From an uncultured Lachnospiraceae bacterium (GTDB taxonomy: Bacteria; Bacillota; Clostridia; Lachnospirales; Lachnospiraceae): a stretch of 64,000 nt of DNA. Positions 47,507 through 57,098 of this stretch are shown here, piece by piece. The stretch covers positions 91,487-155,486 of the forward strand of contig CANQSB010000003.1 in NCBI GenBank assembly GCA_947626435.1, written 5' to 3'. Both the position numbers and the translations under genes were made by a program. Every line of letters starts with the position of its first letter. Position 1 is the stretch's first letter. Under the pieces are notes generated by a model that made no database searches, had not been told where the DNA came from, and saw nothing but the letters and a program-made list of their open reading frames with translations.

Positions 47507-50500
47507 ATGAGTGAAGCAAAGGTCTGGATGGAAAAAGTGCTGATACCCACATATGAGATTGGCGAGGCGGAGAAAAATCCGATTTTCTTGGACAAACGCG
47601 TCTATCAGGGCAGCAGCGGAAAGGTATATCCATATCCCACGGTTGAAAATATCAGCGACGAAAAGCACGACAAGGAATATGAGGCGGTTTACCTTGAAAA
47701 TGATTACATAAAGGTCATGGTGCTGCCGCAGCTTGGCGGTAGGATTCAGAGGGCTTATGACAAGACAAACGGCTATGATTTTGTGTACTACAACCATGTG
47801 ATTAAGCCCGCGCTTGTCGGCCTGACAGGACCGTGGATTTCAGGCGGCATTGAGTTCAACTGGCCGCAGCACCACAGACCGACTACATTTCTGCCCGTGG
47901 ACTATATTCTCTCCGAAAATGATGACGGCAGCAAATCTGTGCTGCTCCACGACGTAGACCAGATGTACGGCACTAAGGGGCTGACGAAGATTACCTTGTA
48001 TCCCGATAAGGCATACATTGAGATTACAGGGCAGCTATACAACCGCACGTCTCTGCCGCAGACCTTCCTTTGGTGGGCTAATCCCGCGGTGGCGGTAAAT
48101 GACAATACGCAGTCGATATTCCCGCCCGATGTCCATGCTGTGATGGACCACGGCAAAAGGGACGTTTCCAGATTTCCGATTGCCACAGGTGTATATTATA
48201 AAAAGGATTACAGCGAGGGCGTGGATATTTCCCGTTATAAAAATATCCCAGTTCCTACGTCTTATATGGCGGAAAAGTCAAAGTATGATTTTGTCGGCGG
48301 GTACGATTACGGCGTAGGCGCGGGACTGCTCCATGTGGCAGACCACCACGTATCACCAGGTAAAAAGCAGTGGACTTGGGGCTGCGGCGATTTCGGAAAG
48401 GCGTGGGACAGGAATCTCACTGACGAGGACGGTCCTTACATAGAGCTTATGACAGGCGTGTTTACCGACAACCAGCCTGATTTTACATGGCTTAAGCCGT
48501 TTGAGGAAAAGACCTTCACTCAGTATTTTATGCCCTACAAGGCGCTGGGACAGGTGAAAAATGCGACAAGAGAGGCGGCTTTGCATTTGTCGCTTGACGA
48601 TGGTGAGGCGACGATAATCGTGTACGCGACCTCCAAATATGAAAACGCCGAAATCGTACTGACAGTAAAAGGCGAAGTAGTATTAAAAGAAACAGCGGAC
48701 AAAATATCGCCGATTGACATATACGAAAAGAAACTTGCCGTTGGCAGCATAAAAGAGGAGGACATGCATCTGGCTGTATATGCGGGCGACGTCTGCCTTG
48801 TGGAGTACCAGCCCGACGCGCCTGAAATTCCCAAGCTGCCGCAGCCTGCGCAGGCGGCTAAAGAGCCCGAGGAGATTATGACAAATGAGGAGCTGTATCT
48901 GACGGGACAGCATATCGAGCAGTACCGCCACGCTACTTATCTGCCAGATTCGTATTATTTAGAGGGGCTAAAAAGAGATTCGGGCGACATACGGATTAAT
49001 AATGCCTACGGCGCGCTGCTGATGAGAAGGGGGCAGTTTATACAGGCTGAAAAATATTTCCGCAAGGCATTAGAGCGTCTGACATGGAAAAATCCAAACC
49101 CGTACAACAGCGAGACATATTACCTGCTGGGACTTGACCTGCTTTATCAGGAAAGGGAGCAGGAAGCTTACGATGCCTTTTACAAGGCGACATGGAGCAG
49201 CGAGCAGCAGGAGATGTCATTTTATTATCTTGCGGCAATTTCCGCGCGAGATGGAAAATATGCGCGCGCGCTTGATTTTGCCGAGAGGACGCTGGTAAAA
49301 AATGCCCACAATATAAAAGCGCGTGGGCTGAAAGCGTATCTTTTGAGAAAGCTTGGACGGAGCGCACAGGCAAAGGCATGGGTAGAGGAAAATCTGGCGC
49401 TTGATCCGTTCGACTTCGTATCATGCAATGAGAAAATACTCCTTGTCGGCGAGACGGGAAACGCTGTCGAAATGCGCGCACAGCTAAATCACAAAATGCG
49501 CGATTTTCAGGAAAATTATCTGATGACGGCAAGGGACTATGCGGAGTTTGGGGATTATCATGAGGCTGTCTGCGTTTTGGGAGAGTGTACGAAGGAATAT
49601 CCTATGCTTACGTATTATGAGGCATATTACCGTGACAGGCTCGGAGAAGACGTGTCAGGGCTTTTGAAAAAGGCGGAGGGGCAACCCTCGGACTATTGTT
49701 TTCCAAACAAGCTTGAAGACATTGCGGTGCTGCGCTTTGCCATCGCCCGTGGCTGCAAGGCTAAGGCAGGTTATTATTTGGGCAATTTGTTTTATGACAG
49801 GCAGCAGTGGGAGGAGGCGCTTGCATTGTGGGAGGCTTCCGCGCGGGAGGACAATACTTTCCCCACCACATTCCGCAACCTTTCACTTGTTTATTACAAC
49901 AAATGCAAAGAGCCGCAGAAAGCAAGAGAAGCAATGGAAAGGGCATTTGAGCTTAATCCTGCCGATGTGCGCGTCTTCCTTGAACTCGACCAGCTTTATA
50001 AAAAGCTTGGCTGGACATTTGAGGAGCGCCTTGCCAACTATGAAAAGCATAAGGATTTGATAGGCGTCAGAGACGACTTATATATTGAATATATTACGCT
50101 GATTAATATGTGCGGTGATTATGAAAAAGCCTACAGCTGCATTATGGGCAGGAAATTCCACCCATGGGAGGGCGGAGAAGGCAAGATTACCACGCAGTAC
50201 ACTGTCGCGCTGCTTGAAATGGCAAAGAAAGCGCTTGAGGAAAAGCGTTTTGCAGAGGCGGAAAAGCTTTTGAGAGATGCGCTGGTTTACCCTGAAAATC
50301 TGGGCGAGGGCAAGCTTGAAGGCACAAAGGACAACCATATATACTATTATCTGGGGCTTGCGCTGGAATCTCAGGACAGAAAAGACGAGGCGGCTGAGTG
50401 TTTCCAAAAAGCCACATCGGGCACAGACGAGCCAGCGGGCGCGATGTATTACAACGACCAGCCTGCGGATATGATTCTCTATCAAGGGCTTGCGTTCCTA

Positions 50501-50767
50501 AAGCTTGGCAGGGTAAAGGAGGCGCGTTCGCGTTTTTACAGGCTTATTGACTATGGCGAGCAGCATCTTGAAGATAAAGTAAAGATTGAGTATTTTGCGG
50601 TATCGCTCCCCGAGTTTTTGATTTTTGACGAGGATTATACGGCGAGGAACAGGGCGCACTGCTACTATCTGATGGCGCTTGGCAATATTGGGCTTGGCGA
50701 CAGGGAGAAAGCGGATGAGTTTATGAAAAAGGCAGTTGAAATAAATCCTAATATTAGGAAACTTTAA
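47507..50767 (+). CDS. DUF5107 and TPR protein
   Basis: A 1086-residue cytoplasmic protein in two halves. Residues ~1-390 match the DUF5107 domain (VMVLPQLGGRIQRAYDKTNGYDFVYYN, GGIEFNWPQHHRPTTF, WWANPAVAVND), whose beta-sandwich resembles aldose-epimerase-type sugar-binding folds. Residues ~450-1086 are tetratricopeptide-like helices (AEKYFRKALERLTW, YYLGLALESQDRKDEAAECF, KADEFMKKAVEINPN). Such proteins recur in plant-glycan loci, but I know of no proven reaction. AAAGGAG precedes the ATG. The GH2 gene starts 33 bases after its stop, so both belong to one transcript. Confidence 0.85.
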   Translation: MSEAKVWMEKVLIPTYEIGEAEKNPIFLDKRVYQGSSGKVYPYPTVENISDEKHDKEYEAVYLENDYIKVMVLPQLGGRIQRAYDKTNGYDFVYYNHVIKPALVGLTGPWISGGIEFNWPQHHRPTTFLPVDYILSENDDGSKSVLLHDVDQMYGTKGLTKITLYPDKAYIEITGQLYNRTSLPQTFLWWANPAVAVNDNTQSIFPPDVHAVMDHGKRDVSRFPIATGVYYKKDYSEGVDISRYKNIPVPTSYMAEKSKYDFVGGYDYGVGAGLLHVADHHVSPGKKQWTWGCGDFGKAWDRNLTDEDGPYIELMTGVFTDNQPDFTWLKPFEEKTFTQYFMPYKALGQVKNATREAALHLSLDDGEATIIVYATSKYENAEIVLTVKGEVVLKETADKISPIDIYEKKLAVGSIKEEDMHLAVYAGDVCLVEYQPDAPEIPKLPQPAQAAKEPEEIMTNEELYLTGQHIEQYRHATYLPDSYYLEGLKRDSGDIRINNAYGALLMRRGQFIQAEKYFRKALERLTWKNPNPYNSETYYLLGLDLLYQEREQEAYDAFYKATWSSEQQEMSFYYLAAISARDGKYARALDFAERTLVKNAHNIKARGLKAYLLRKLGRSAQAKAWVEENLALDPFDFVSCNEKILLVGETGNAVEMRAQLNHKMRDFQENYLMTARDYAEFGDYHEAVCVLGECTKEYPMLTYYEAYYRDRLGEDVSGLLKKAEGQPSDYCFPNKLEDIAVLRFAIARGCKAKAGYYLGNLFYDRQQWEEALALWEASAREDNTFPTTFRNLSLVYYNKCKEPQKAREAMERAFELNPADVRVFLELDQLYKKLGWTFEERLANYEKHKDLIGVRDDLYIEYITLINMCGDYEKAYSCIMGRKFHPWEGGEGKITTQYTVALLEMAKKALEEKRFAEAEKLLRDALVYPENLGEGKLEGTKDNHIYYYLGLALESQDRKDEAAECFQKATSGTDEPAGAMYYNDQPADMILYQGLAFLKLGRVKEARSRFYRLIDYGEQHLEDKVKIEYFAVSLPEFLIFDEDYTARNRAHCYYLMALGNIGLGDREKADEFMKKAVEINPNIRKL

Positions 50768-50799
50768 TGCGGAAAAGACAGTATGGGGGGATAATTGAT

Positions 50800-53604
50800 A
50801 TGGAAGTTTCTTTGCAGGGCGTATGGGCGGCGGATATTGGAGACGGCGCAAGCTGTCCGATACATCTTCCAGGAACGCTTGATGAAAGCAAAATCGGACA
50901 TAAGGACACAGGCTCTAACCAGTGGCATCCTGACGCGGAGCTTGGAAATGAGAATAAAGCATTTCATTCGGACGAGATTGCAACAAGATTTACAAGGCGG
51001 TTTACATATGAAGGAGCGGCAAAATTTACGAGGCGCATCGACACAAACATCTGGAATATGTTATCGGGTGAAATCAAGGCGAGAAAGCGGATTTTTCTTG
51101 ATGCCGAGCGCGCAAGGAGCCTGCGCCTTTTGATAGACCAAAAGGAAGTCCGCGATTTTATAGAGCCGTCTATCAGCACAGAGCATATATTTGAAGTGAC
51201 AGGTCTGATAAATGAAAACAGTGAGCTGACATTTATTTCCGACAACAGCTATCAGGGCATGCCGAGGGATTCCATACTGTATTCATCAGCCGCAACAGAC
51301 GAAACACAGACAAACTGGAACGGCATATTAGGGCATCTGCGCTTTCGTACAGAGGAGCGGGCGTTTATACAGGACATCAGGGTTTATCCGAAAAAAGACA
51401 CAGCCACGGTAAAAATGAAGCTTTACGCGGACAGCGGATATAGCGGTGAAATCCGTATAAATTGTGAAGCGTTTGAAAAAAATGGCGCAAAGCAGTCTGT
51501 AAACATGCAGGGGCAGGGCGGGAGTACAGGTATAGTGTTTGAATCCCTGCGCTTAAAGAAAGATGTGCGCCGCTGGGACTTGGAGGAGGGCAGTCTGTAT
51601 GAGCTGTCGGTATCGTTGACAGGCGGAGAGACAAAAAGCGTGGCATTTGGCATAAGGGACTTTGGTGACGACGGGAATGGCAGGCTTGCGGTAAACGGGC
51701 GGGGGATATTCCTGCGCAGCGAGGCAAATTGCGCTGTATTTCCAGAGACAGGTCACCCTCCGATGACAGTGGAGGAATGGACTGATATTTTGGAGCGATA
51801 CCGCTCTTACGGTGTTAATTGTGTGCGTTTCCACTCGCATTGTCCGCCCGAGGCGGCGTTTACGGCGGCGGACAAATTGGGAATGCTTATGCAGCCCGAG
51901 CTTTCGCACTGGAATCCAAAGAATGCGTTTGAAGCAGAGCACAGCTTTGAGTATTACAGGACAGAGCTTGTCCAGATATTGGGAATGCTTGCAAATCATC
52001 CGTCATTTGTTATGCTTTCCCTCGGGAATGAGCTGCATGCGGGAGAAGAAGGACACAAAAAAATGCGTGAGCTGCTGCGGCTTGCAAGGAGCATTGACAG
52101 CACAAGACTGTACACAGACGCGTCAAATGGGCACTATGGAATGATAGGCTGCGAAAATGACGCTGATTTTTACACCTCTGCCCAGTTTTACGAGCATGAG
52201 CTGCGCGGTGCGTTTGCTAACATGGAGGGATATATCAACCGCCGCTATCCCAGCGCGCAGGGCAATTACAGCGCCGCCTTTTGTGAACTGAGAAAAGAGT
52301 ACCAAAAACCAGTATTTAGCTTTGAGGTGGGGCAGTTTGAGGTATTGCCTGATTTTGGCGAGCTGGAGGCTTTTAAAGGCGTTTCAGATCCTGCAAATCT
52401 GCGCATTATACAGGAGCGCGTAAGAGAGCGCGGACTTGAAAAAGTATGGAAAAGATATGTGGAGGCGACTGGTGAGCTTTCAAGAATCGCATACCGTGAG
52501 GAAGTGGAGGCGGCAATGCGCACTCCCGAAATGTCTGGCATTTCACTTTTAGGCTTGCAGGATTTTCCAGGGCAGGGGACAGCGCTTGTAGGGATGCTCA
52601 ACTCCCATTTGCAGCCAAAGCCTTATGAGTTTGCCTCTCCAAAGCATTTTCGCAGCTTTTTCAGAGACGAGCTTCCGCTTGTGCTGCTGCCGAAATATAC
52701 TTGGGAAGATACGGAAACGCTGCAGGCGAGTGTGCAGGTGGCTAACTACGGGAAAAAGGAGCTTTGCGGAAGATTGGAATATAAGCTGGTGAAGCAGCCG
52801 CGCACGGGCAGAGGATATTCGTCTGCGGACAGCGAAGACTTTGGCGGCTGTGGGGATAATGCATGTGTGGCAGTCGAGGGCAAGCTCGGTCAAGTAACTT
52901 GCCGCATGGCATCTCTCACATCTGCGGGCGATATCGTGATTGACTTTTCAAAGCTTGGAATCCAAAATCCCGTGAGATTTAATCTGATAGTGAGCATAGA
53001 TGGCATATCAAACCTGTACCCTATATGGGTATATCCGCATACAGCGCCCGTCTGCCCGCAGGGAATTTATGAGACGGAATATCTTGATGAAAAAGCGCAG
53101 GCGGTGCTGAACGCGGGGGGCAAGGTATATCTGTCGCCGCCTTCGACAAAGGAGGCGCTTCCCAATTCAATACAGGCGCAGTTTACCACGGATTTCTGGT
53201 CAGTGGGGACATTTGCAGGGCAGGAGGGCGGCATGGGACAGCTTATCGACGACTCTCACCCTCTTTTTGAAAATTTTCCGACGGAGTTTCACACAAACTG
53301 GCAGTGGTGGATTATGGCATCACAGAGAGCCGTCATTCTGCCAAGACAGTGTGACGCAATAATCACGGAAATGGACAGCTATGCTTTCCTAAGACCAATG
53401 GCGCAGCTCCTTGAATGTAAATGCGGAAACGGCAGGCTGCTGTTTTCCTCAATGGGGCTGCAGAACCTGCAGCAGTACCCCGAGGCGCGGGCGCTGCTTT
53501 CGGCTATTTACAGTTATATGGATTCAGAAAAGTTTGATCCGAAACAGCGCTTAGATATGGAAAAAACATTAAGAAACTTTAAGGCGGTAAAAGACACCGC
53601 CTAA
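50800..53604 (+). CDS. GH2 family glycoside hydrolase
   Basis: A 934-residue protein with the GH2 arrangement: jelly-roll sugar-binding domain (GVWAADIGDGASCPIHLPGTLDES), immunoglobulin-like domain, and a clan GH-A barrel with acid/base Glu in MLSLGNELHAGEEG (about residue 411) and likely nucleophile in FSFEVGQFEVLPDF (about 509). The sequence is far from LacZ, so specificity is open (beta-galactosidase, beta-glucuronidase or arabinosidase types exist). No signal peptide. The start at 50800 follows GGGGGG at 50785-50790; an in-frame ATG at 50767 overlaps the previous stop. Likely acts on oligomers imported by the ABC systems here. Confidence 0.88.
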   Translation: MEVSLQGVWAADIGDGASCPIHLPGTLDESKIGHKDTGSNQWHPDAELGNENKAFHSDEIATRFTRRFTYEGAAKFTRRIDTNIWNMLSGEIKARKRIFLDAERARSLRLLIDQKEVRDFIEPSISTEHIFEVTGLINENSELTFISDNSYQGMPRDSILYSSAATDETQTNWNGILGHLRFRTEERAFIQDIRVYPKKDTATVKMKLYADSGYSGEIRINCEAFEKNGAKQSVNMQGQGGSTGIVFESLRLKKDVRRWDLEEGSLYELSVSLTGGETKSVAFGIRDFGDDGNGRLAVNGRGIFLRSEANCAVFPETGHPPMTVEEWTDILERYRSYGVNCVRFHSHCPPEAAFTAADKLGMLMQPELSHWNPKNAFEAEHSFEYYRTELVQILGMLANHPSFVMLSLGNELHAGEEGHKKMRELLRLARSIDSTRLYTDASNGHYGMIGCENDADFYTSAQFYEHELRGAFANMEGYINRRYPSAQGNYSAAFCELRKEYQKPVFSFEVGQFEVLPDFGELEAFKGVSDPANLRIIQERVRERGLEKVWKRYVEATGELSRIAYREEVEAAMRTPEMSGISLLGLQDFPGQGTALVGMLNSHLQPKPYEFASPKHFRSFFRDELPLVLLPKYTWEDTETLQASVQVANYGKKELCGRLEYKLVKQPRTGRGYSSADSEDFGGCGDNACVAVEGKLGQVTCRMASLTSAGDIVIDFSKLGIQNPVRFNLIVSIDGISNLYPIWVYPHTAPVCPQGIYETEYLDEKAQAVLNAGGKVYLSPPSTKEALPNSIQAQFTTDFWSVGTFAGQEGGMGQLIDDSHPLFENFPTEFHTNWQWWIMASQRAVILPRQCDAIITEMDSYAFLRPMAQLLECKCGNGRLLFSSMGLQNLQQYPEARALLSAIYSYMDSEKFDPKQRLDMEKTLRNFKAVKDTA

Positions 53605-53621
53605 GATTTTCTAAATGTTTA

Positions 53622-53646
53622 GAAAAACGCAAGGGCGGCGTTTTTC
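53622..53646. terminator. Bidirectional terminator between GH2 and araC
   Basis: GAAAAACGC (53622-53630) pairs with GCGTTTTTC (53638-53646); the A and T tracts permit use on both strands. A nearly identical hairpin lies at 59299-59321. Confidence 0.75.
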
Positions 53647-53679
53647 TGGCATCGCGTAAATGTTGCTTTAGTCAATAGG

Positions 53680-54645
53680 TTATCTTTCAGGAGCTGTCCA
53701 GCCCTTGTATTCGACAATGGACATTTTATCGTGGCTTTCTTTTTCGGTTAATGTTTCGTTGCGGTAGCTGCGCGGCGTTGTCTGCATAATGTCCATAAAA
53801 TGACGGTTGAAGCTTGACACTGAGCGGAAGCCCACCATTTCAGAGATGTTAAGCACCGAATATTCCGTGCTGCGCAGCAGATTGCACGCCTTTTCAATGC
53901 GCATGGTGTTTAAAAATTCAAGCGGGCTTGCGCCCATTATGGAATTGAACAGCCGTCTGAAATGCGTGGGGCTTAATCGGCATAAATCGGCGAGCGAGTC
54001 CATGTCAAACTGCTCCGCGTAATGATCTTCCATATAATCAAGAACAGGGGAAATAACCATCGCGTTTTCTGAAGTATGCTTTGCCTCCGTCGCTGCCTGT
54101 CCGCTGCTGTTTTCGCTCTGCGCGCGGTGCAGCTCTATGCACAGCGAAAGCAAAAGCCCCATTGCGCTTGTCTTGTAATGCGGCTTTTGCTCCTCCAGCT
54201 CGCGTATGACAGCCGTGGTAAGCTCATAAATACGCGGATATTGCGCACGGCTGAAAATATGCTTATATTCACTGTAATCGGACAGCGAAAGATTATAGCC
54301 CCGCACAAGGCTGGGCGAAATATTCTTGAAAAGCTCCTTCTGGTCTATGAACAGATATGACCAGCGGCTTTCCGTGCCAGGGGAGCTGTATGTAGTGTGC
54401 GGGATATTGCGCGGCACGCAGGTAACGTCGCCCTCCTTGAAATAAAGGGGCGTTTTCGTGTCGATAAATTCCATATATCCGCTTTCAGAATGGCACAAGC
54501 CTATCTCAAGGCAGTTGTGGAAATGCAGATGCCCGCTCGGCACGCTCGATATTTTCCAATGCTCGCCCGACAGCAGAAGCACGGGAAAATCATACGGAAG
54601 ATAATAGTTTCGGTATTCAGCAACGCTGTTCTTAGTCTTTGCCAT
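53680..54645 (-). CDS. AraC family transcriptional regulator
   Basis: The 321-residue protein has an N-terminal cupin sensor (LHFHNCLEIGLCHSESGYMEF, EGDVTCVPRNIPHTTYS) and a C-terminal double helix-turn-helix (FDMDSLADLCRLSPTHFRRLFNSIMG, EYSVLNISEMVGFRSVSSFNRHF). It likely responds to a pectin-derived sugar and activates the glycan operons. The start at 54645 is set by GGAGGA 5 bases upstream on the minus strand. A GAAAATTCATAGTTTT motif at 54721-54736 overlaps its own probable -35 region (-10 TATACT on the minus strand at 54703-54708), and the same motif stands before both ABC operons, suggesting that it is the binding site. Confidence 0.92.
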   Translation of the reverse strand: MAKTKNSVAEYRNYYLPYDFPVLLLSGEHWKISSVPSGHLHFHNCLEIGLCHSESGYMEFIDTKTPLYFKEGDVTCVPRNIPHTTYSSPGTESRWSYLFIDQKELFKNISPSLVRGYNLSLSDYSEYKHIFSRAQYPRIYELTTAVIRELEEQKPHYKTSAMGLLLSLCIELHRAQSENSSGQAATEAKHTSENAMVISPVLDYMEDHYAEQFDMDSLADLCRLSPTHFRRLFNSIMGASPLEFLNTMRIEKACNLLRSTEYSVLNISEMVGFRSVSSFNRHFMDIMQTTPRSYRNETLTEKESHDKMSIVEYKGWTAPER

Positions 54646-54720
54646 GATAATCCTCCAATTCCAAATCCGAAAACAATCCAGACCGCTGATGGCTGTACAC
54701 AAAGTATAGCATAAACAGCC

Positions 54721-54736
54721 GAAAATTCATAGTTTT
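54721..54736. promoter_or_regulatory. Putative operator in front of araC
   Basis: GAAAATTCATAGTTTT differs at single positions from the motifs at 30830-30845 and 57284-57299. It is placed where it could allow autoregulation. The rest of 54646-54890 has no gene. Confidence 0.5.
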
Positions 54737-54784
54737 TATTGAAAATTAAGATGCCATTTCCAAAAACAACCAAAAAGCAAATTA
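54736..54784. repeat. Duplicated intergenic segment, copy 1
   Basis: TTATTGAAAATTAA, four variable bases, then a 31-base block starting GCCATTTCCAAAAACAACC identical to the block at 57116-57146. Marks the left side of the 54.8-57.1 kb cassette. Confidence 0.85.
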
Positions 54785-54899
54785 ACCGTGACAATTTAAG
54801 AGATAACATAAAAAATTGAGGAAAAAATTTCACGAAAATTTCAGTTTTCAAAAAGTATTGTCCGATGTATAATAAAAGTGGCGAAAGAAGGTGGTACTG

Positions 54900-55718
54900 T
54901 TGAATACAACGGAGCAGATACATCAAGAGGATTTGGAGCGTTTGAAATCACTTCGGTATATGGACGATGATTTTATGACTGTCTGCCTTGCGGATAATTT
55001 TGAGGGTGTGGAACTGATATTACAGATTATTTTAGGAAAGAGTAATATAAAAATTAAGTCAGTCCGAACGCAGGAACCGCTAAAGAATCTACAGGGGCGT
55101 TCCGCGACCTTAGATGTTCATGCGGTTGACAGTGACAACAAGGAATTTGACGTGGAAATTCAAAGGAAAGACGCAGGAGCAGGCGCAAAAAGGGCAAGGC
55201 ACAACAGCAGCCTGTTGGACGCACATATACTAAAAGCAGGCGATGATACGGAGGATATCCCAGACAGTTATGTTATTTTTATAACTGAAAATGACGTAAT
55301 GAAGGGAAATCAGCCGATATATCCAGTAGAGCGGTATGTTACAATCGGGGAAAATAAAGTATTGTTTGGTGACGGTTCGCATATCCTATATGTGAATGGC
55401 AAATACAGGGGCAATGATGAAGTCGGTAAGTTAATGCACGATTTTTCATGCACCAATCCCGATGATATGAATTATGAAGCGCTTGCTAAAAAAGCAAGGT
55501 ATTTCAAGCAGGACGAGAAAGGAGTGGCGACCATGTGTAAAATGTTGGAAGATATGAGGAATGAAGCGGCACAAGAAGCGGAACAAAAAGCAAACAAAAA
55601 GACAGCAGCACATTTAATAAAGTTAGGTAAAATGACTTTAGAGGAAATAGCAGAAGCTACGGAACTATCCCTTGATGTAGTCAAGGAGTTAGAAAACCAA
55701 TCAATGCAGTTGGCATAA
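54900..55718 (+). CDS. Rpn family PD-(D/E)XK nuclease / putative transposase
   Basis: About 270 residues with the pattern of Rpn (recombination-promoting nuclease) family proteins: LKSLRYMDDDFMTVCLADNF, LQGRSATLDVHAVDSDNKEFDVEIQR (nuclease core with D..E-x-Q), RARHNSSLLDAHILKAGDD, and the Ala/Glu-rich C-terminal part ending in a small helix-turn-helix-like LGKMTLEEIAEATELSLDVVKELE. Such proteins are plentiful in Lachnospiraceae and some promote RecA-independent recombination. A TTG at 54900, with AAGGTGG 5 bases before it, is the likeliest start; GTG at 54891 is the alternative. Confidence 0.85.
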   Translation: MNTTEQIHQEDLERLKSLRYMDDDFMTVCLADNFEGVELILQIILGKSNIKIKSVRTQEPLKNLQGRSATLDVHAVDSDNKEFDVEIQRKDAGAGAKRARHNSSLLDAHILKAGDDTEDIPDSYVIFITENDVMKGNQPIYPVERYVTIGENKVLFGDGSHILYVNGKYRGNDEVGKLMHDFSCTNPDDMNYEALAKKARYFKQDEKGVATMCKMLEDMRNEAAQEAEQKANKKTAAHLIKLGKMTLEEIAEATELSLDVVKELENQSMQLA

Positions 55719-55793
55719 TCAATATCACAGTTTAATATCAAAACAACAGCGTAACAGACATCAAGGAAGGGCTGAGCGGAGAGAGAAAGGATT

Positions 55794-56003
55794 GTGATTA
55801 CGGAAGGAATAGTTGGAATTTTTTGTTGCCTTTTATGTGCGTTACATTTGTTTATAATGGGACACTACAACAAAACCTATCAGAAGTCTGAAGATAATCT
55901 CATCAATGAGTTTGGTTCCAGAGTTTTGGAGGAGCTGTTTCAGATGCTTCCTTGTGAAAAGGTACTTATCAGGAAAACTGATTTGGGTGAGGACTTGTTA
56001 TAA
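55794..56003 (+). CDS. Small membrane-anchored protein of unknown function
   Basis: A 69-residue protein with GTG start and AGAAAGG just upstream. Residues ~5-23 (GIVGIFCCLLCALHLFIMG) are hydrophobic and likely form one membrane segment; the rest is a charged cytoplasmic or external tail. Unrecognised family. It sits between the Rpn gene and the kinase cassette. The start and even expression are uncertain because the ribosome-site spacing is short. Confidence 0.45.
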   Translation: MITEGIVGIFCCLLCALHLFIMGHYNKTYQKSEDNLINEFGSRVLEELFQMLPCEKVLIRKTDLGEDLL

Positions 56004-56119
56004 TTAAATAATATTTTTCTGGTTCGGAATTATTTGTGTTTTACTTGAAATCATAATCAGCAGCAATTTTATTAAAGCTCTTTTTAAGAAACGATTATCT
56101 TGTAACAAATCGATATTTG

Positions 56120-56148
56120 TTGACAACTATGGATAATCATAATATGAT
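56120..56148 (+). promoter_or_regulatory. Promoter of the leader peptide and kinase gene
   Basis: TTGACA (56120-56125), 17-bp spacer, TATGAT (56143-56148). It leaves a leader of about 145 nt before the kinase start. Confidence 0.7.
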
Positions 56149-56190
56149 TAATCTTGCAAATTTAACAATTCAATTTTGGAGGACGTCAAT

Positions 56191-56223
56191 ATGGTAGTTG
56201 CATTAAGAATACGTAACATTTAA
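56191..56223 (+). CDS. Candidate 10-residue leader peptide MVVALRIRNI
   Basis: ATG 56191 has a strong ribosome site (TTGGAGGA) and the frame stops after ten codons. It contains Arg-Ile-Arg, the R/K-x-R/K pattern at which macrolide-bound ribosomes stall in some erm leader peptides. A perfect 10-bp hairpin follows at 56226-56255, then the kinase gene. Function as an attenuator is inference. Confidence 0.45.
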   Translation: MVVALRIRNI

Positions 56224-56225
56224 TA

Positions 56226-56255
56226 GCATGAAACTTTTGATTGATAGTTTCATGC
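56226..56255 (+). promoter_or_regulatory. Leader hairpin
   Basis: GCATGAAACT (56226-56235) pairs perfectly with AGTTTCATGC (56246-56255) around a 10-base loop. There is no T run after it, so it is not a standard terminator. Confidence 0.65.
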
Positions 56256-56299
56256 ACAAGTGAATTGCAGACAAAACTATTTAATCAAGGAGAAAACCT

Positions 56300-56944
56300 A
56301 TGAAGTTTCAAGATAATGTTATTAGAGAATATTTAAAAAATGTATATTTTGTTGCAGGAACACCTTGCGGAGGAAAGACAACGGTTTCAAGAGGATTAGG
56401 GGAGAAATATCATATTCCTGTTTATGATATCGATGAGATGTTTCCTGTTCATCAACGAATGTCTGATGTAAAATATCAACCATCTATGAATAAGTCGTTT
56501 AAGGATGCAGATGAATTTTTTGGCAGGACAGTAGAAGAATATAGAGAATGGTTGATAAGCAATACGAGGGAAGACCTTGAATTTGTAATAATGGACTTAA
56601 TCAGATTATCACAAAATGAATCAGTTATTTGTGACTGTCATCTTACACTTTCAGAGGCAGAATTGCTTACTTCTTCAGATAGAATAGTATTTATGATTAA
56701 AGAGCCAGAAAATCTGGTTAATGATTATTGTAATAGACCAGACCATCAAGAGTTTAATGCTTTCATACATAGTGCAGCTGATGTTGAAATGGCAAAGGCA
56801 ATATGTAGTGAGACATTAAAAAGCTTAAATGACAAACATTATCAAGCGATTAAGGAAAGTGGTTACTTTTGGCTGGAGCGGGATATAAATAGAAGTGTTG
56901 AGGAAACGATTGAACTTGTTGCCAAACATTTTGGTATGAAGTAA
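56300..56944 (+). CDS. P-loop kinase-like protein
   Basis: The 214-residue protein has a Walker A loop AGTPCGGKTTVSRGLGEKY near residue 19 and a following PVYDIDEMF acidic segment, as in shikimate-kinase/AAA_18-like small-molecule kinases; VFMIKEPENL and NRPDHQEF belong to the lid region. The substrate is not known. AAGGAG precedes ATG 56300. The leader peptide and hairpin upstream make an antibiotic-modifying or stress-related role conceivable but unproven. A terminator follows at 57036. The gene is AT-rich compared with the flanking sugar genes. Confidence 0.75.
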   Translation: MKFQDNVIREYLKNVYFVAGTPCGGKTTVSRGLGEKYHIPVYDIDEMFPVHQRMSDVKYQPSMNKSFKDADEFFGRTVEEYREWLISNTREDLEFVIMDLIRLSQNESVICDCHLTLSEAELLTSSDRIVFMIKEPENLVNDYCNRPDHQEFNAFIHSAADVEMAKAICSETLKSLNDKHYQAIKESGYFWLERDINRSVEETIELVAKHFGMK

Positions 56945-57035
56945 TTGTTAATTAATCTACTTAGATAACTCGATAACTTCCCGTATGTTTAAATAGCCAT
57001 TACCACAATCACAACTAAATAGTAACACAGCGCAA

Positions 57036-57073
57036 GGGCGGTTATGAACGTGAAGTTTGTAGCCGCCTTTTTT
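57036..57073 (+). terminator. Terminator after the kinase cassette
   Basis: GGCGGTTA pairs with TAGCCGCC (57060-57067), followed by TTTTTT. Confidence 0.7.
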
Positions 57074-57098
57074 GAAAATGAGAGATTTATGAGCAAAA

